Shown in pieces: positions 42,168-49,651 of a DNA stretch of 64,000 bases. Both the position numbers and the translations under genes were made by a program. The stretch is from Flavonifractor sp. AGMB03687. GTDB taxonomy: Bacteria; Bacillota; Clostridia; Oscillospirales; Oscillospiraceae. The notes under the pieces were generated by a model. That model was given only the letters and a program-made list of their open reading frames with translations. It was not told the DNA's origin and searched no databases. Numbering within the stretch: the stretch's first letter is position 1; each line of letters opens with the position of its first letter. The DNA lies in NCBI RefSeq assembly GCF_017811815.1, contig NZ_JADKZI010000005.1, positions 1 through 64,000 on the forward strand. The letters are read 5' to 3'.

Positions 42168-42195
42168 CGGACGCAGAAAGGAGCGTTTTCACAAC

Positions 42196-43578
42196 ATGTC
42201 TATCCTCATTCAGAATGGTACCCTGATCTGCCCGGAGGGCCCGGTGAAGGCCGACCTGCGGGTGGAGGGGAATAAAATCGCCGAGATCGGCCCCGCCCTC
42301 CCCGTGGGGGACAGCCAGGTCATCGACGCTGCGGGCAAGCTGGTCTTCCCCGGCTTTATCGATACCCACACCCACTTTGAAATGAACAAGGGCACCATCC
42401 GGGAGACCGCCGACAACTGGGAGAGCGGCACCCGGGCTGCCCTGGCCGGCGGCACCACCTGCGTGCTGGACTTTGCCGAGCCCGAGCGGGGCGCCTCCCT
42501 CCAGTCCGCTCTGGACGAGTGGCACGCCCGGGCCGACGGCCACGCCAGCTGCCACTACGGCTTCCACATGACCATCAAGGACTGGGACCCCCGCATCATC
42601 GCTGAAATCCCTCAGATGACCGCCCAGGGCGTCACCTCCTACAAGGTGTACCTGGCCTACGCCAACATCCGCATCTCCGACGGGGTGGCCTACGAGGTCA
42701 TCAAGGCCGTGGGCAAGGAGGGCGGCGTGGTGGGCTGCCACTGTGAGAACGGCGACCTCATCGACCGGGCCATCGCCGAGCTGAAGGCCGCCGGCAAGCT
42801 CTCCCCCGCCAGCCATCCCCTGTCCCACACCGCCGTCATGGAGGCGGAGGCGGTGGACCGCTGGCTGGCCCTGGCCGAGCAGGCGGGCTATCCCGTCAAT
42901 GTGGTCCACCTGTCCACCCAGCGGGGCCTGGAGGCCGCCCGTGCCGCCCGCAAGCGTGGCCAGAAGGTGTACCTGGAGTCCTGCCCCCAGTACTTCACCC
43001 TCACCGAGGACAAGTACCACCTGCCCGGCTTCGAGAGCGCCAAGTATGTGTGCGCCCCTCCCGCCCGGCCTCAGTCCGATGTGGACGCCCTGTGGGAGGC
43101 CCTGGAGAACGGGGAGATCGACACCATCGGCACCGACCACTGCTCCTTCAACTTCCATCCCACCAAGGAGCTGGGCAAGGATGACTTCTCCGCCATTCCC
43201 GGCGGCATCCCCGGCACCGAGCACCGGCCCCCCATCGTGTACACCTACGGCGTGAAGTCCGGCCGCATCACCCCCCATCAGATGATGCTGGCCCTGGCCC
43301 AGCACCCCGCCCAGCTCTTCGGCATGTTCCCCCAGAAAGGCGCTCTGGCGGTGGGCAGCGACGCCGATATCGTAATCTTTGATCCCGATTATACCTGGCG
43401 TATTACCGCCGAGGCCCAGTATCAGCGGGTGGACTACACCCCCTATGAGGGCATGGAGATGGCGGGCCGCACCGACACGGTGCTGCTGGACGGCCAGGTG
43501 GCGGTCCAGGACGGCAAGGTGGTCCACGAGGGTCTGGGTCACTATGTGTCCCGGGGCCCCTCCCAGTTCTGGCGATGA
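42196..43578 (+). CDS. Dihydropyrimidinase / hydantoinase
   Basis: The 460-residue cyclic amidohydrolase has the metal ligands expected: HTHFEM (HxH), the carboxylated lysine in TSYKVYLAY, His in GCHCENGD and VHLST, and Asp in GTDHCSF. It opens cyclic amides such as dihydropyrimidines, hydantoins or related ring intermediates of purine breakdown. The start is at MSILIQNG, behind AAAGGAG. Its stop overlaps the next start (mocA) by 4 bp. With the SDMH accessory genes nearby, a purine or hydantoin substrate is likely (inference). Confidence 0.92.
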   Translation: MSILIQNGTLICPEGPVKADLRVEGNKIAEIGPALPVGDSQVIDAAGKLVFPGFIDTHTHFEMNKGTIRETADNWESGTRAALAGGTTCVLDFAEPERGASLQSALDEWHARADGHASCHYGFHMTIKDWDPRIIAEIPQMTAQGVTSYKVYLAYANIRISDGVAYEVIKAVGKEGGVVGCHCENGDLIDRAIAELKAAGKLSPASHPLSHTAVMEAEAVDRWLALAEQAGYPVNVVHLSTQRGLEAARAARKRGQKVYLESCPQYFTLTEDKYHLPGFESAKYVCAPPARPQSDVDALWEALENGEIDTIGTDHCSFNFHPTKELGKDDFSAIPGGIPGTEHRPPIVYTYGVKSGRITPHQMMLALAQHPAQLFGMFPQKGALAVGSDADIVIFDPDYTWRITAEAQYQRVDYTPYEGMEMAGRTDTVLLDGQVAVQDGKVVHEGLGHYVSRGPSQFWR

Positions 43579-44138
43579 AGCGCATCGGCGCCGTGCTGCT
43601 GGCCTCCGGTCTGGGTCGGCGGTTCGGCTCCAACAAGCTATTGACGGCGGTAGAGGGGATACCCCTCTACCGCCGCGCCATGACCACCCTGGCGGGGGCA
43701 GATCTGGACCGGCTGGCGGTGTGCTCCCCCTATCCGGAGGTGCTGGAGGCCGGGGAGGCGCTGGGCTTCCTCCCCCTGTACAACCCCCACGGAGCCGAGG
43801 GCATTTCGGCCTCCATCCGCCTGGGGGTGTCCCGCATGAGGGACATGGACGGGGTGCTCTTTTCGGTGTGCGACCAGCCATTTCTGACCACGAATAGTAT
43901 TATCCGTCTAAAAGATGCCTTTCAGGAATCAGAAGACGCCATCTGCGCCCTGTCCTGGGGCGGGAAACGGGGTAATCCGGTCCTCTTCCCTGCTGACCTG
44001 CTGGACGAGCTGGCCGCCCTCACCGGGGACACCGGCGGCGGCGCAGTCATCAAGCGCCACCCCTCCCGGCTGGTGCTGGTGGAGGCAGTTTCCCCAAGGG
44101 AGCTGGCGGATGTGGATAAACCGGAGGATTTGGGCTGA
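43575..44138 (+). CDS. mocA: MocA-like molybdenum cofactor nucleotidyltransferase
   Basis: The 187-residue protein is a NTP-transferase of the MobA/MocA group: N-terminal VLLASGLGRRFGSNKLL (nucleotide loop), GADLDRLAVC and VCDQPFLTTNSI, with GKRGNPVLFP. MocA adds CMP to molybdopterin for xanthine-dehydrogenase-family enzymes. In selenium-dependent hydroxylase clusters such a protein accompanies YqeB and YqeC. It is coupled to the dihydropyrimidinase gene and followed by a terminator. Confidence 0.85.
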   Translation: MKRIGAVLLASGLGRRFGSNKLLTAVEGIPLYRRAMTTLAGADLDRLAVCSPYPEVLEAGEALGFLPLYNPHGAEGISASIRLGVSRMRDMDGVLFSVCDQPFLTTNSIIRLKDAFQESEDAICALSWGGKRGNPVLFPADLLDELAALTGDTGGGAVIKRHPSRLVLVEAVSPRELADVDKPEDLG

Positions 44139-44142
44139 ACAT

Positions 44143-44174
44143 GCGGGGACGGCAAATTGCTGTCCCCGTTTTTT
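44143..44174 (+). terminator. Rho-independent terminator after mocA
   Basis: CGGGGACgGCAA and its complement, followed by T6. Confidence 0.85.
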
Positions 44175-44241
44175 CCACACGCCCTGGATGCAGGTTGTGC
44201 ATTCCTTTCACCCCCGTGCTTTTTTTAAGTTTTCTTTCAGA

Positions 44242-44270
44242 TTGTCAACAATCCTTCGCCATGGTATAAT
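44242..44270 (+). promoter_or_regulatory. Promoter of the small lipoprotein gene
   Basis: TTGTCA (44242-44247), 17-bp spacer, TATAAT (44265-44270). Confidence 0.85.
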
Positions 44271-44346
44271 CTTACTTACGAAATAAACGGATTTCGTTTC
44301 TTTCGTGCCTGCCCCTATAGCATCTGAATGAGAAAGGATGGATACT

Positions 44347-44724
44347 ATGAAGAAGCGCGCATTGACTTTCCTCCTGGCCCTTGCCATGATCGTCAGCCTG
44401 GCCGCCTGCGGCGGTGGCGGCAGCAGCGCTGCCGGTTCCTACAAGCTGACCGAGATGAACGCCGCCGGCGTCAACATGAACCTGGATGAGCTGGCTGCCT
44501 CCGCCGGTGTGGAGTTCAACATCGTCCTGGAGCTGAAGGACGACGGCAACTTTGCTCTGGATATGTCCGCCCTGGGCCAGAGCGAGAGCGTATCCGGCAC
44601 CTGGAAGGCCGACGGCAATAATCTGGTTCTGTCCTCTGAGGGCGAGGATCTGCCCGTCACCTTTGACGGCAAGACCATCGTCATGGAGCAGGACGGCCAG
44701 TCCCTCACCTTCGAGAAGCAGTAA
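44347..44724 (+). CDS. Small lipoprotein
   Basis: The 125-residue protein has a clear lipoprotein signal (KKRALTFLLALAMIVSLAAC) then a Gly/Ser linker and a short beta-rich domain ending VTFDGKTIVMEQDGQSLTFEKQ. The SYKLTEM...LELKDDGNFALDM...VSGTWKADGNNLVL pattern is typical of small lipocalin/DUF-like copper-resistance or YgdI-type domains; no specific family can be named. It has its own promoter and terminator. Confidence 0.8.
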   Translation: MKKRALTFLLALAMIVSLAACGGGGSSAAGSYKLTEMNAAGVNMNLDELAASAGVEFNIVLELKDDGNFALDMSALGQSESVSGTWKADGNNLVLSSEGEDLPVTFDGKTIVMEQDGQSLTFEKQ

Positions 44725-44741
44725 TCCGTTCCATAAAACAG

Positions 44742-44777
44742 CACCGGGCTGCCGCAGATTGCGGCAGCCCGGTTTTT
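44742..44777 (+). terminator. Rho-independent terminator of the lipoprotein gene
   Basis: ACCGGGCTGCCGCA and its complement, followed by T6. Confidence 0.92.
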
Positions 44778-44783
44778 TGCTGC

Positions 44784-45095
44784 AGAACGGCAGAGGCCGG
44801 ACGCCCGCTCCTGGCGTCCGGCCTCTGCCGAAGGAAAGAGGATACAATGAAATGAAAAGAAACTGTCTCTTGCGAGTATTATCATACCCAAGAGATGTTA
44901 ACGAAAAAAACCGCAGGTGTTAAAAAACCGTTAAATCTGCGGCCCTTTTTGAAAAGATTGTGTCAAGACCTCCTCCGGGAAAAAGCGAAGCGGACAGCGT
45001 TGCGCTCGCTGTCCGCCTCATATGATTGGAGGATAGAATGAAAAGAAGCTTTGTCTCTTGCAAGTGTTATGCTACCAGGGGGTTGTTACAAAAGG
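44784..45095. repeat. Two diverged copies of an RNA-like element, each next to a strong hairpin
   Basis: Blocks 44838-44889 and 45028-45077 share about 85 percent of aligned bases (GAGGATA..AATG..AAAAGAA..TGTCTCTTGC.AGT.TTAT). Each is adjacent to a long inverted repeat: GAGGCCGGACGCC (about 44786-44826) and GCGGACAGCG (about 44991-45018). Read on the minus strand, each gives GCAAGAGACA, a pyrimidine tract with UAUCCUC (complementary to Shine-Dalgarno sequence), then the hairpin; the second ends in a T tract. Small indels between copies shift the reading frame, arguing against coding. They may be tandem small RNA genes. Confidence 0.5.
44903..44950. terminator. Bidirectional terminator between the two repeated elements
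   Basis: CCGCAG and CTGCGG pair around an AT-rich loop with inner TTAA/TTAA; the minus strand has T7 after the stem and the plus strand has CCCTTTTT. Confidence 0.6.
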
Positions 45096-45143
45096 TAGCG
45101 ACGATTGTTACAAATCAATTAAATGTGCAGAAAACCCGCTCTT

Positions 45144-45587
45144 TTAACGCAAATTCTGGAAAAATTGCTGGAGCAGGTCGGTACACTGCTCTTCCAGCAG
45201 GCCGCCGTAGATCCGGGGATGGTGGTTGAACCGCTCCTCAAACAGGTTGAGCACCGAACCGCAGCACCCGGCCTTGTCGTCCTTGGCCCCGTAATACAGG
45301 GCGGGGATGCGGGCGTTAACGATGGCCCCGGCGCACATGGGGCAGGGCTCCAGAGTGACGTAGAGGGTGCAGCCGGTGAGCCGCCAGCCCCCCAGGGTGC
45401 GGCAGACCTGGTCGATGGCCTCGATCTCGGCGTGACCCAGGGCGGTGCGGCAGGTCTCCCGCCGGTTGCGGCCCTCCCCTACCACCTTGCCGTCCCGCAC
45501 AATGACGCAGCCTACCGGCACCTCGCCTTCCGCCATGGCCTCTTTGGCCAGCTCCAGGGCGCGGGCCATGTAATCCCGGTGTTCCAT
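45144..45587 (-). CDS. tadA: tRNA-specific adenosine deaminase TadA
   Basis: The 147-residue cytidine-deaminase-fold protein has the zinc/catalytic motif HAEIEAI and PCPMCAGAI. It converts A34 to inosine in tRNA-Arg(ACG). It is divergently transcribed from mntP, and the intergenic region contains an inverted repeat of two extended -10 elements. Confidence 0.95.
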   Translation of the reverse strand: MEHRDYMARALELAKEAMAEGEVPVGCVIVRDGKVVGEGRNRRETCRTALGHAEIEAIDQVCRTLGGWRLTGCTLYVTLEPCPMCAGAIVNARIPALYYGAKDDKAGCCGSVLNLFEERFNHHPRIYGGLLEEQCTDLLQQFFQNLR

Positions 45588-45641
45588 CCGCTCTCCTCCT
45601 TCTCTGACAGGGCTTTCGAGGTCATGTGTCCTTATATTTGT

Positions 45642-45672
45642 TATAGCATAATTCCGGCTCCTATGCTATACT
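45642..45672. promoter_or_regulatory. Divergent tadA/mntP promoter palindrome
   Basis: TATAGCATA (45642-45650) and TATGCTATA (45662-45670) form a perfect inverted repeat. Each arm is an extended -10: TGC-TATACT (plus, 45667-45672) towards mntP and TGC-TATAAC (minus) towards tadA. Confidence 0.6.
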
Positions 45673-45677
45673 CTTTT

Positions 45678-45721
45678 AAGGAAACCAAACTTTTTTGCAA
45701 AGGAAACCAAACTTTTTTGCA
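45678..45721 (+). repeat. Perfect tandem 22-bp direct repeat, candidate MntR operator
   Basis: Two identical adjacent 22-bp units (45678-45699 and 45700-45721) built from AAGGAAACCAAAC and a T6GCA tail. Their junction TTTGCAAAGGAAAC is close to the Bacillus MntR box TTTGCCTTAAGGAAAC. They lie between the promoter and the mntP start; 22 bp is two helical turns. Confidence 0.65.
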
Positions 45722-45731
45722 GGTGATCATT

Positions 45732-46295
45732 TTGGTCGAAATATTTCTCATCGCTGTCAGTTTGGCCCTGGACGCCTTTGCCGTTTCGGTGTCCAGCGGC
45801 ATCTCCATCCCCGGCTTCGGCGGCCGTCAGGCCGTGAAGATGGGCCTGTGGTTCGGCGGCTTCCAGTTCGGCATGCCTCTCATCGGCTGGCTGCTGGGCA
45901 GCAGCGTCAGCCGGTACATCGAGGCGGTAGACCACTGGGTGGCCTTCGCCCTGCTGGCCATCATCGGCGGGCGGATGGTGTGGGGCGCCCTGCGCCACGG
46001 CGCCGGTGACGAGGAGGAGGCTCCCTCCGACCTGTCCGCCAAGCGGCTGTGCCTGCTGGCCATCGCCACCAGCATCGACGCTCTGGCCGTGGGCGTGTCC
46101 ATGGCCTTCATGAGCGTGCCGGTGCTCCTCTCCGCCGTGGTCATCGGCGTGGTGGCCTTTGTGCTGTCGGTGGTGGGCGGCCTGGCCGGCAAGCGGCTGG
46201 GCGCCCTGTTCCAGCGGCGGGCCGAGCTGGTGGGCGGCCTGGTGCTGGTGGGCATCGGACTGAAGATCCTGATCGAACATACGATGGGAGGCTGA
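45732..46295 (+). CDS. mntP: Manganese efflux pump MntP
   Basis: The 187-residue membrane protein has the MntP layout of six helices with the duplicated conserved aspartate motif SLALDAFAVSVSSG (first half) and ATSIDALAVGVSMAF (second half). It exports Mn2+. I place the start at a TTG (45732) 6-7 nt after AGGTGATC, but a GTG 3 codons upstream is possible. The upstream direct repeat suggests manganese-responsive control. Confidence 0.92.
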   Translation: MVEIFLIAVSLALDAFAVSVSSGISIPGFGGRQAVKMGLWFGGFQFGMPLIGWLLGSSVSRYIEAVDHWVAFALLAIIGGRMVWGALRHGAGDEEEAPSDLSAKRLCLLAIATSIDALAVGVSMAFMSVPVLLSAVVIGVVAFVLSVVGGLAGKRLGALFQRRAELVGGLVLVGIGLKILIEHTMGG

Positions 46296-46298
46296 ACC

Positions 46299-47015
46299 AT
46301 GGGTATCTGGGAGACCCTGCAACTGGACCCCAAGGTCCACCGGCTGATCGCCCTGGTGGGCGGCGGCGGCAAATCCTCCACCATGTACGCCATGGCCCGG
46401 CAGGCCATGGACCAGGGGCTGCGGGTGGTGGTTACCACCACCACCCACATCCTGCCCCACCCCAAGCTGCCCCTCACCGGCGACCCCGCCGCCCTGCCAG
46501 ACCTGCTGGCGGAGCACCGGGTGGTCACCCTGGGGGCCTATGATGAGCGTGGCAAGCTCACCGGCGCGGGAGACCCTGCCGCCTGTCTGGATGTGGCCGA
46601 CGTGGTGCTCATTGAGGCCGACGGGGCCAAGCTGCGGCCCCTGAAGGCCCCGGCGGACCACGAGCCGGTGATTCCTCCCACCTGTGACGCCGTCCTTGCC
46701 GCGGCGGGCCTGGACAGCGTGGGAAAGCCCATTGAGGAGACCTGCCACCGGCCGGAGCGGGTGTGCGCCCTGCTGGAGGTGGAGCCCGACCACCGCATTA
46801 CCCCCGCCGACGTGGCGGCCATTTTGTCCAGCCCGGCAGGCGGACGGAAGAGCGTGGGACAGGCCATGGCCTTTCGCTGCCTGCTGAACAAGGCGGACGA
46901 CCCCCAGCGGCAGGCCTGGGGCGAAGCGATCGGGGCGCTGCTGGCCCGGCAGGGCATCCACAGCGCCATCACCTACTATACCGAAGAGGAGCGGGGTGGA
47001 TTATGCTTATTCTAG
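46299..47015 (+). CDS. yqeC: Selenium-dependent molybdenum hydroxylase accessory protein YqeC
   Basis: The 238-residue protein has a Walker A-like loop VGGGGKSSTMYAMA, VVTTTTHIL, and ADVVLIEADGAKLRPLKAPADHEPVIP, characteristic of YqeC. YqeC is found only with selenium-dependent molybdenum hydroxylases, where it is thought to help make the labile selenium-containing Mo site. Its end overlaps yqeB by 13 bp, and mntP ends 4 bp before its start. Confidence 0.88.
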   Translation: MGIWETLQLDPKVHRLIALVGGGGKSSTMYAMARQAMDQGLRVVVTTTTHILPHPKLPLTGDPAALPDLLAEHRVVTLGAYDERGKLTGAGDPAACLDVADVVLIEADGAKLRPLKAPADHEPVIPPTCDAVLAAAGLDSVGKPIEETCHRPERVCALLEVEPDHRITPADVAAILSSPAGGRKSVGQAMAFRCLLNKADDPQRQAWGEAIGALLARQGIHSAITYYTEEERGGLCLF

Positions 47016-47806
47016 TCAAAGGCGCGGGAGATCTGGCTACCGGCACGGCGCTGCAGCTGTACCGGGCGGGCTTTTCGGTGGTCATGACCGACATTGCCCA
47101 GCCCACGGCGGTGCGGCGCACCGTGGCTTTCTCCCAGTGTATGTACGACGGTGCCGTCACCGTGGAGGGCGTCACCGCCCGGAAGGCGGCGGACAAGGCC
47201 CAGGCGGAGGCCATTCTGGCGGCCGGTGAGATCCCGGTGCTGGCCGATCCGGAGGCCCATATCCGCAACGAGCTGCCCTTTACCGTGGTGGTGGACGCCA
47301 TTCTGGCCAAGCGCAACCTGGGCACCGCTATGGACGACGCCCCCATCGTGCTGGCCCTGGGCCCCGGCTTTACCGCCGGGGTGGACTGCCACGGCGTCAT
47401 CGAGACCAAGCGGGGCCACGACCTGGGCCGCCTCATTCTGGAGGGGTCCGCCATCCCCAACACCGGCGTGCCCGGCGACGTGGGGGGCTACACCAAGGAG
47501 CGCATCATCCGCGCCCCCGCCGACGGTCCCTTTGAGCCGGTGGCTCAGATCGGCCAGCAGGTCCAGCTGGGGGACGTGGTGGCCAAAGTCAACGGCATCC
47601 CCGTCACCGCCCAGCTTACCGGCATCGTTCGGGGCATGCTGCCCGCCGGTATCCCCGTCACCACTGGTATGAAGTCGGGCGACATTGATCCCCGGTGTGA
47701 GGTGCGCCACTGCTTTACCGTGTCGGACAAGGCCCGGGCCATTGGCGGCGGCGTGCTGGAGGGCATTTTGTACTTTGGAAGGAGATTACGCCTGTGGAAC
47801 GACTGA
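47003..47806 (+). CDS. yqeB: Selenium-dependent molybdenum cofactor maturation protein YqeB
   Basis: The 267-residue protein has an N-terminal Rossmann-like loop LVKGAGDLATGTALQLYRAGF and the family segments LGPGFTAGVDCHGVIETKRGHDLGR and PGDVGGYTKERIIRAP, with a C-terminal biotin-like/insertion domain (VAQIGQQVQLGDVVAKVNG). YqeB is a marker of organisms that use the SDMH trait. It overlaps both neighbours by 13 bp, indicating tight coupling. Confidence 0.88.
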   Translation: MLILVKGAGDLATGTALQLYRAGFSVVMTDIAQPTAVRRTVAFSQCMYDGAVTVEGVTARKAADKAQAEAILAAGEIPVLADPEAHIRNELPFTVVVDAILAKRNLGTAMDDAPIVLALGPGFTAGVDCHGVIETKRGHDLGRLILEGSAIPNTGVPGDVGGYTKERIIRAPADGPFEPVAQIGQQVQLGDVVAKVNGIPVTAQLTGIVRGMLPAGIPVTTGMKSGDIDPRCEVRHCFTVSDKARAIGGGVLEGILYFGRRLRLWND

Positions 47807-48558
47807 TTCTGTGCGGCGGCGGCCACGTCTCTCTGGAGCTGGCCCACATTGCCGCCCGGCTGGAGTTTGAGGTGGTCGTCATTGACGACCGGCCGGAGTT
47901 TGCCAACGACGCGCGGTTCCCCATGGTCCATCAGGTGCTGTGCATGCCCTTTGAGGAGGCCCTGGACCAGTTGGGCAGCCGGGACACCGACTTTTACGCC
48001 ATCCTCACCCGGGGCCACGCCTTTGACAAGGAGTGCCTGGCCCACGTGCTGCGGGGGCAGTACGCCTATGTGGGCATGATCGGCAGCCGCACCAAGGTGG
48101 CCGCCGTGTACAAGGCCCTCCGGGAGGAGGGATTTTCCCAGGAAATACTGGACGGAGTCCATTCCCCCATCGGCCTGTCCATCGGAGGCCAGACCCCGGC
48201 GGAGATCGCCGTATCCATCGCCGCTCAGCTGGTGCAGGTAAGGGCTCAGCGGGGCCCCGGCGCGGTGCGTCCGCCCCAGGAGCCCGGCATGCTGTGCACC
48301 ATCGTGGAGAAGCACGGCTCCGCCCCCCGGGGCGTGGGCACCTGGATGCTGGTGCGGCCCGACGGCACCTGCGCCGGTACCATCGGCGGCGGTCAGGTGG
48401 AGTACCAGGCCAAGCTGCACGCCCAGGAGCTGTGGGCGGCAGGCAGCCAGGGTGAGACGGTGGAGTACGACCTGTCCCACGCCGCCGCCGAGCTGGGCAT
48501 GGTGTGCGGCGGCCGGGTGAAGGTGACCTTTGCCCGCCAGAACGGCTCCGGCAGCTAA
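47794..48558 (+). CDS. xdhC: XdhC-family maturation factor with inverted domain order
   Basis: The 254-residue protein joins two halves of the XdhC family, but in reverse: first the Rossmann domain (CGGGHVSLELAHIAARL, MIGSRTKVAAVYKAL, SPIGLSIGGQTPAEIAVSIAAQL), then the CoxI-like domain (EKHGSAPRGVGTWMLVRPDGTCAGTIGGGQVEYQ). Canonical XdhC has CoxI first. XdhC binds and sulfurates (or selenates) the molybdenum cofactor before insertion into xanthine-dehydrogenase-family enzymes. It starts with GTG and overlaps yqeB by 13 bp. Confidence 0.88.
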   Translation: MERLILCGGGHVSLELAHIAARLEFEVVVIDDRPEFANDARFPMVHQVLCMPFEEALDQLGSRDTDFYAILTRGHAFDKECLAHVLRGQYAYVGMIGSRTKVAAVYKALREEGFSQEILDGVHSPIGLSIGGQTPAEIAVSIAAQLVQVRAQRGPGAVRPPQEPGMLCTIVEKHGSAPRGVGTWMLVRPDGTCAGTIGGGQVEYQAKLHAQELWAAGSQGETVEYDLSHAAAELGMVCGGRVKVTFARQNGSGS

Positions 48559-48570
48559 AGCGAGGCGGCT

Positions 48571-49449
48571 ATGACACTCAAACAGATTTCCTATTTTCAG
48601 GCGGTATGTGAAAAGGGCAACATTTCCTCGGCGGCGGAAGATCTGTTTGTATCCCGCTCGGTCATTTCCCGGGCCATAGCGGATCTGGAAGAGGAGTTTG
48701 GCGCTCCCCTGTTTACCCGCTCCAAAAACGGCGTGACCCTTACGGAAAGCGGGCACATTCTGGCCAAGCTCTTTTCCGGCTTTACCGACTGCTACAACAC
48801 CACCCGTGCCCGAATCGGCCAGCTGCAGCAGACCTCCCACACCCATCCGCTTCGGCTTGGTATCACACCCACAAATGCCTACTGTGTCTACCGCACCTAT
48901 TTTGAGGATTTTCAGCGTCTCCATCCGGAGATCCCCCTCTGTGTGGAGGAGCACAGCGCCTTTGACGCCTGGAAACTGCTGCTCAACGGAGATCTGGACG
49001 CCTTTTTTACCCCTGCCCGACCGGACAGCGCCTTTTTTCAGTCGTTGGAGCTCTATGTCAACCCCATCATGCTGGGCGTGTCGGAGCACTCTCCGTTGGT
49101 GCAAAAGTCCAGCATCAGTATCGCCGACATTTTGGATCTGCCGCTGGGATTCTTCAACGCTCCCATGCCCATTGAGTCCACCCTGAACGCCTGCTTTGCG
49201 GCCTTTGGGAAAAAGCCCAATGTGGTACTGCGCACCTCTGACCAGATGCTGCTGCAGGAGCTGACCGCCCAGGGCAGGCTCTATCCCATCCTGCCCCTGG
49301 ACATGATGGGCACCTGGGAGGGCGTCCGTGAGATCCCGCTGGACTTCTTTCGGCCCAGCATAAACCGCATGGTGTGGAGCGATGCCCTTTCCCACAGTCC
49401 TGAGATGGAACTCTTCCTGGCGTACATGCAGGACCAGGCAAAACAGTAG
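48571..49449 (+). CDS. LysR-family transcriptional regulator
   Basis: The 292-residue protein has an N-terminal LysR helix-turn-helix (LKQISYFQAVCEKGNISSAAEDLFVSRSVISRAIADLEEEFGAPLFTRSKNGVTLTESG) and a periplasmic-binding-like effector domain. It lies 12 bp after xdhC and could control that operon or the convergent transporter/oxidoreductase genes. The effector is unknown. Confidence 0.9.
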   Translation: MTLKQISYFQAVCEKGNISSAAEDLFVSRSVISRAIADLEEEFGAPLFTRSKNGVTLTESGHILAKLFSGFTDCYNTTRARIGQLQQTSHTHPLRLGITPTNAYCVYRTYFEDFQRLHPEIPLCVEEHSAFDAWKLLLNGDLDAFFTPARPDSAFFQSLELYVNPIMLGVSEHSPLVQKSSISIADILDLPLGFFNAPMPIESTLNACFAAFGKKPNVVLRTSDQMLLQELTAQGRLYPILPLDMMGTWEGVREIPLDFFRPSINRMVWSDALSHSPEMELFLAYMQDQAKQ

Positions 49450-49469
49450 CACACGGCAAAAAATATCGG

Positions 49470-49508
49470 GCCGGACCCCGCCGATCAGCGGGGTCCGGCC
49501 CTTTTTTA
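49470..49508. terminator. Bidirectional terminator between the LysR and oxidoreductase genes
   Basis: GGGCCGGACCCCGC and its complement with a GATC-containing loop, with T6 on the plus side and T6 on the minus side. Confidence 0.88.
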
Positions 49509-49515
49509 CATCTTT

Positions 49516-49651
49516 TTAATGCTCACACCGGCCGCATTCATTGCACACCCCGGTGGTTTCGCAGCCCGGCTGCTCCACCAGGCTACGCCAGAAATCCAGA
49601 GGAAGCTGGGGGGCCTGCTCCTCCTCCGGCTGCTCCGTGGCCGGTCTGGGC
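49516..49651 (-). pseudogene. Probable displaced C-terminal tail of the FAD oxidoreductase
   Basis: One frame over from the oxidoreductase, this segment continues coding-like sequence: an acidic linker (ATEQPEEEQAP), LDFWRSLVEQPG and a terminal Cys cluster CETTGVCNECGRCEH just before a stop. It would be joined to the upstream gene if the C run at 49660-49666 had six instead of seven C. The Cys pattern could bind iron-sulfur or zinc. Confidence 0.6.

Noticed and set aside
45028-45229. Small protein gene starting at GGAGGATAGAATG
   Set aside because: The upstream SD-like sequence is part of a repeated block whose two copies are not in the same frame after the ATG, and the frame runs into the 3' end of tadA. 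Conservation looks like RNA, not protein.
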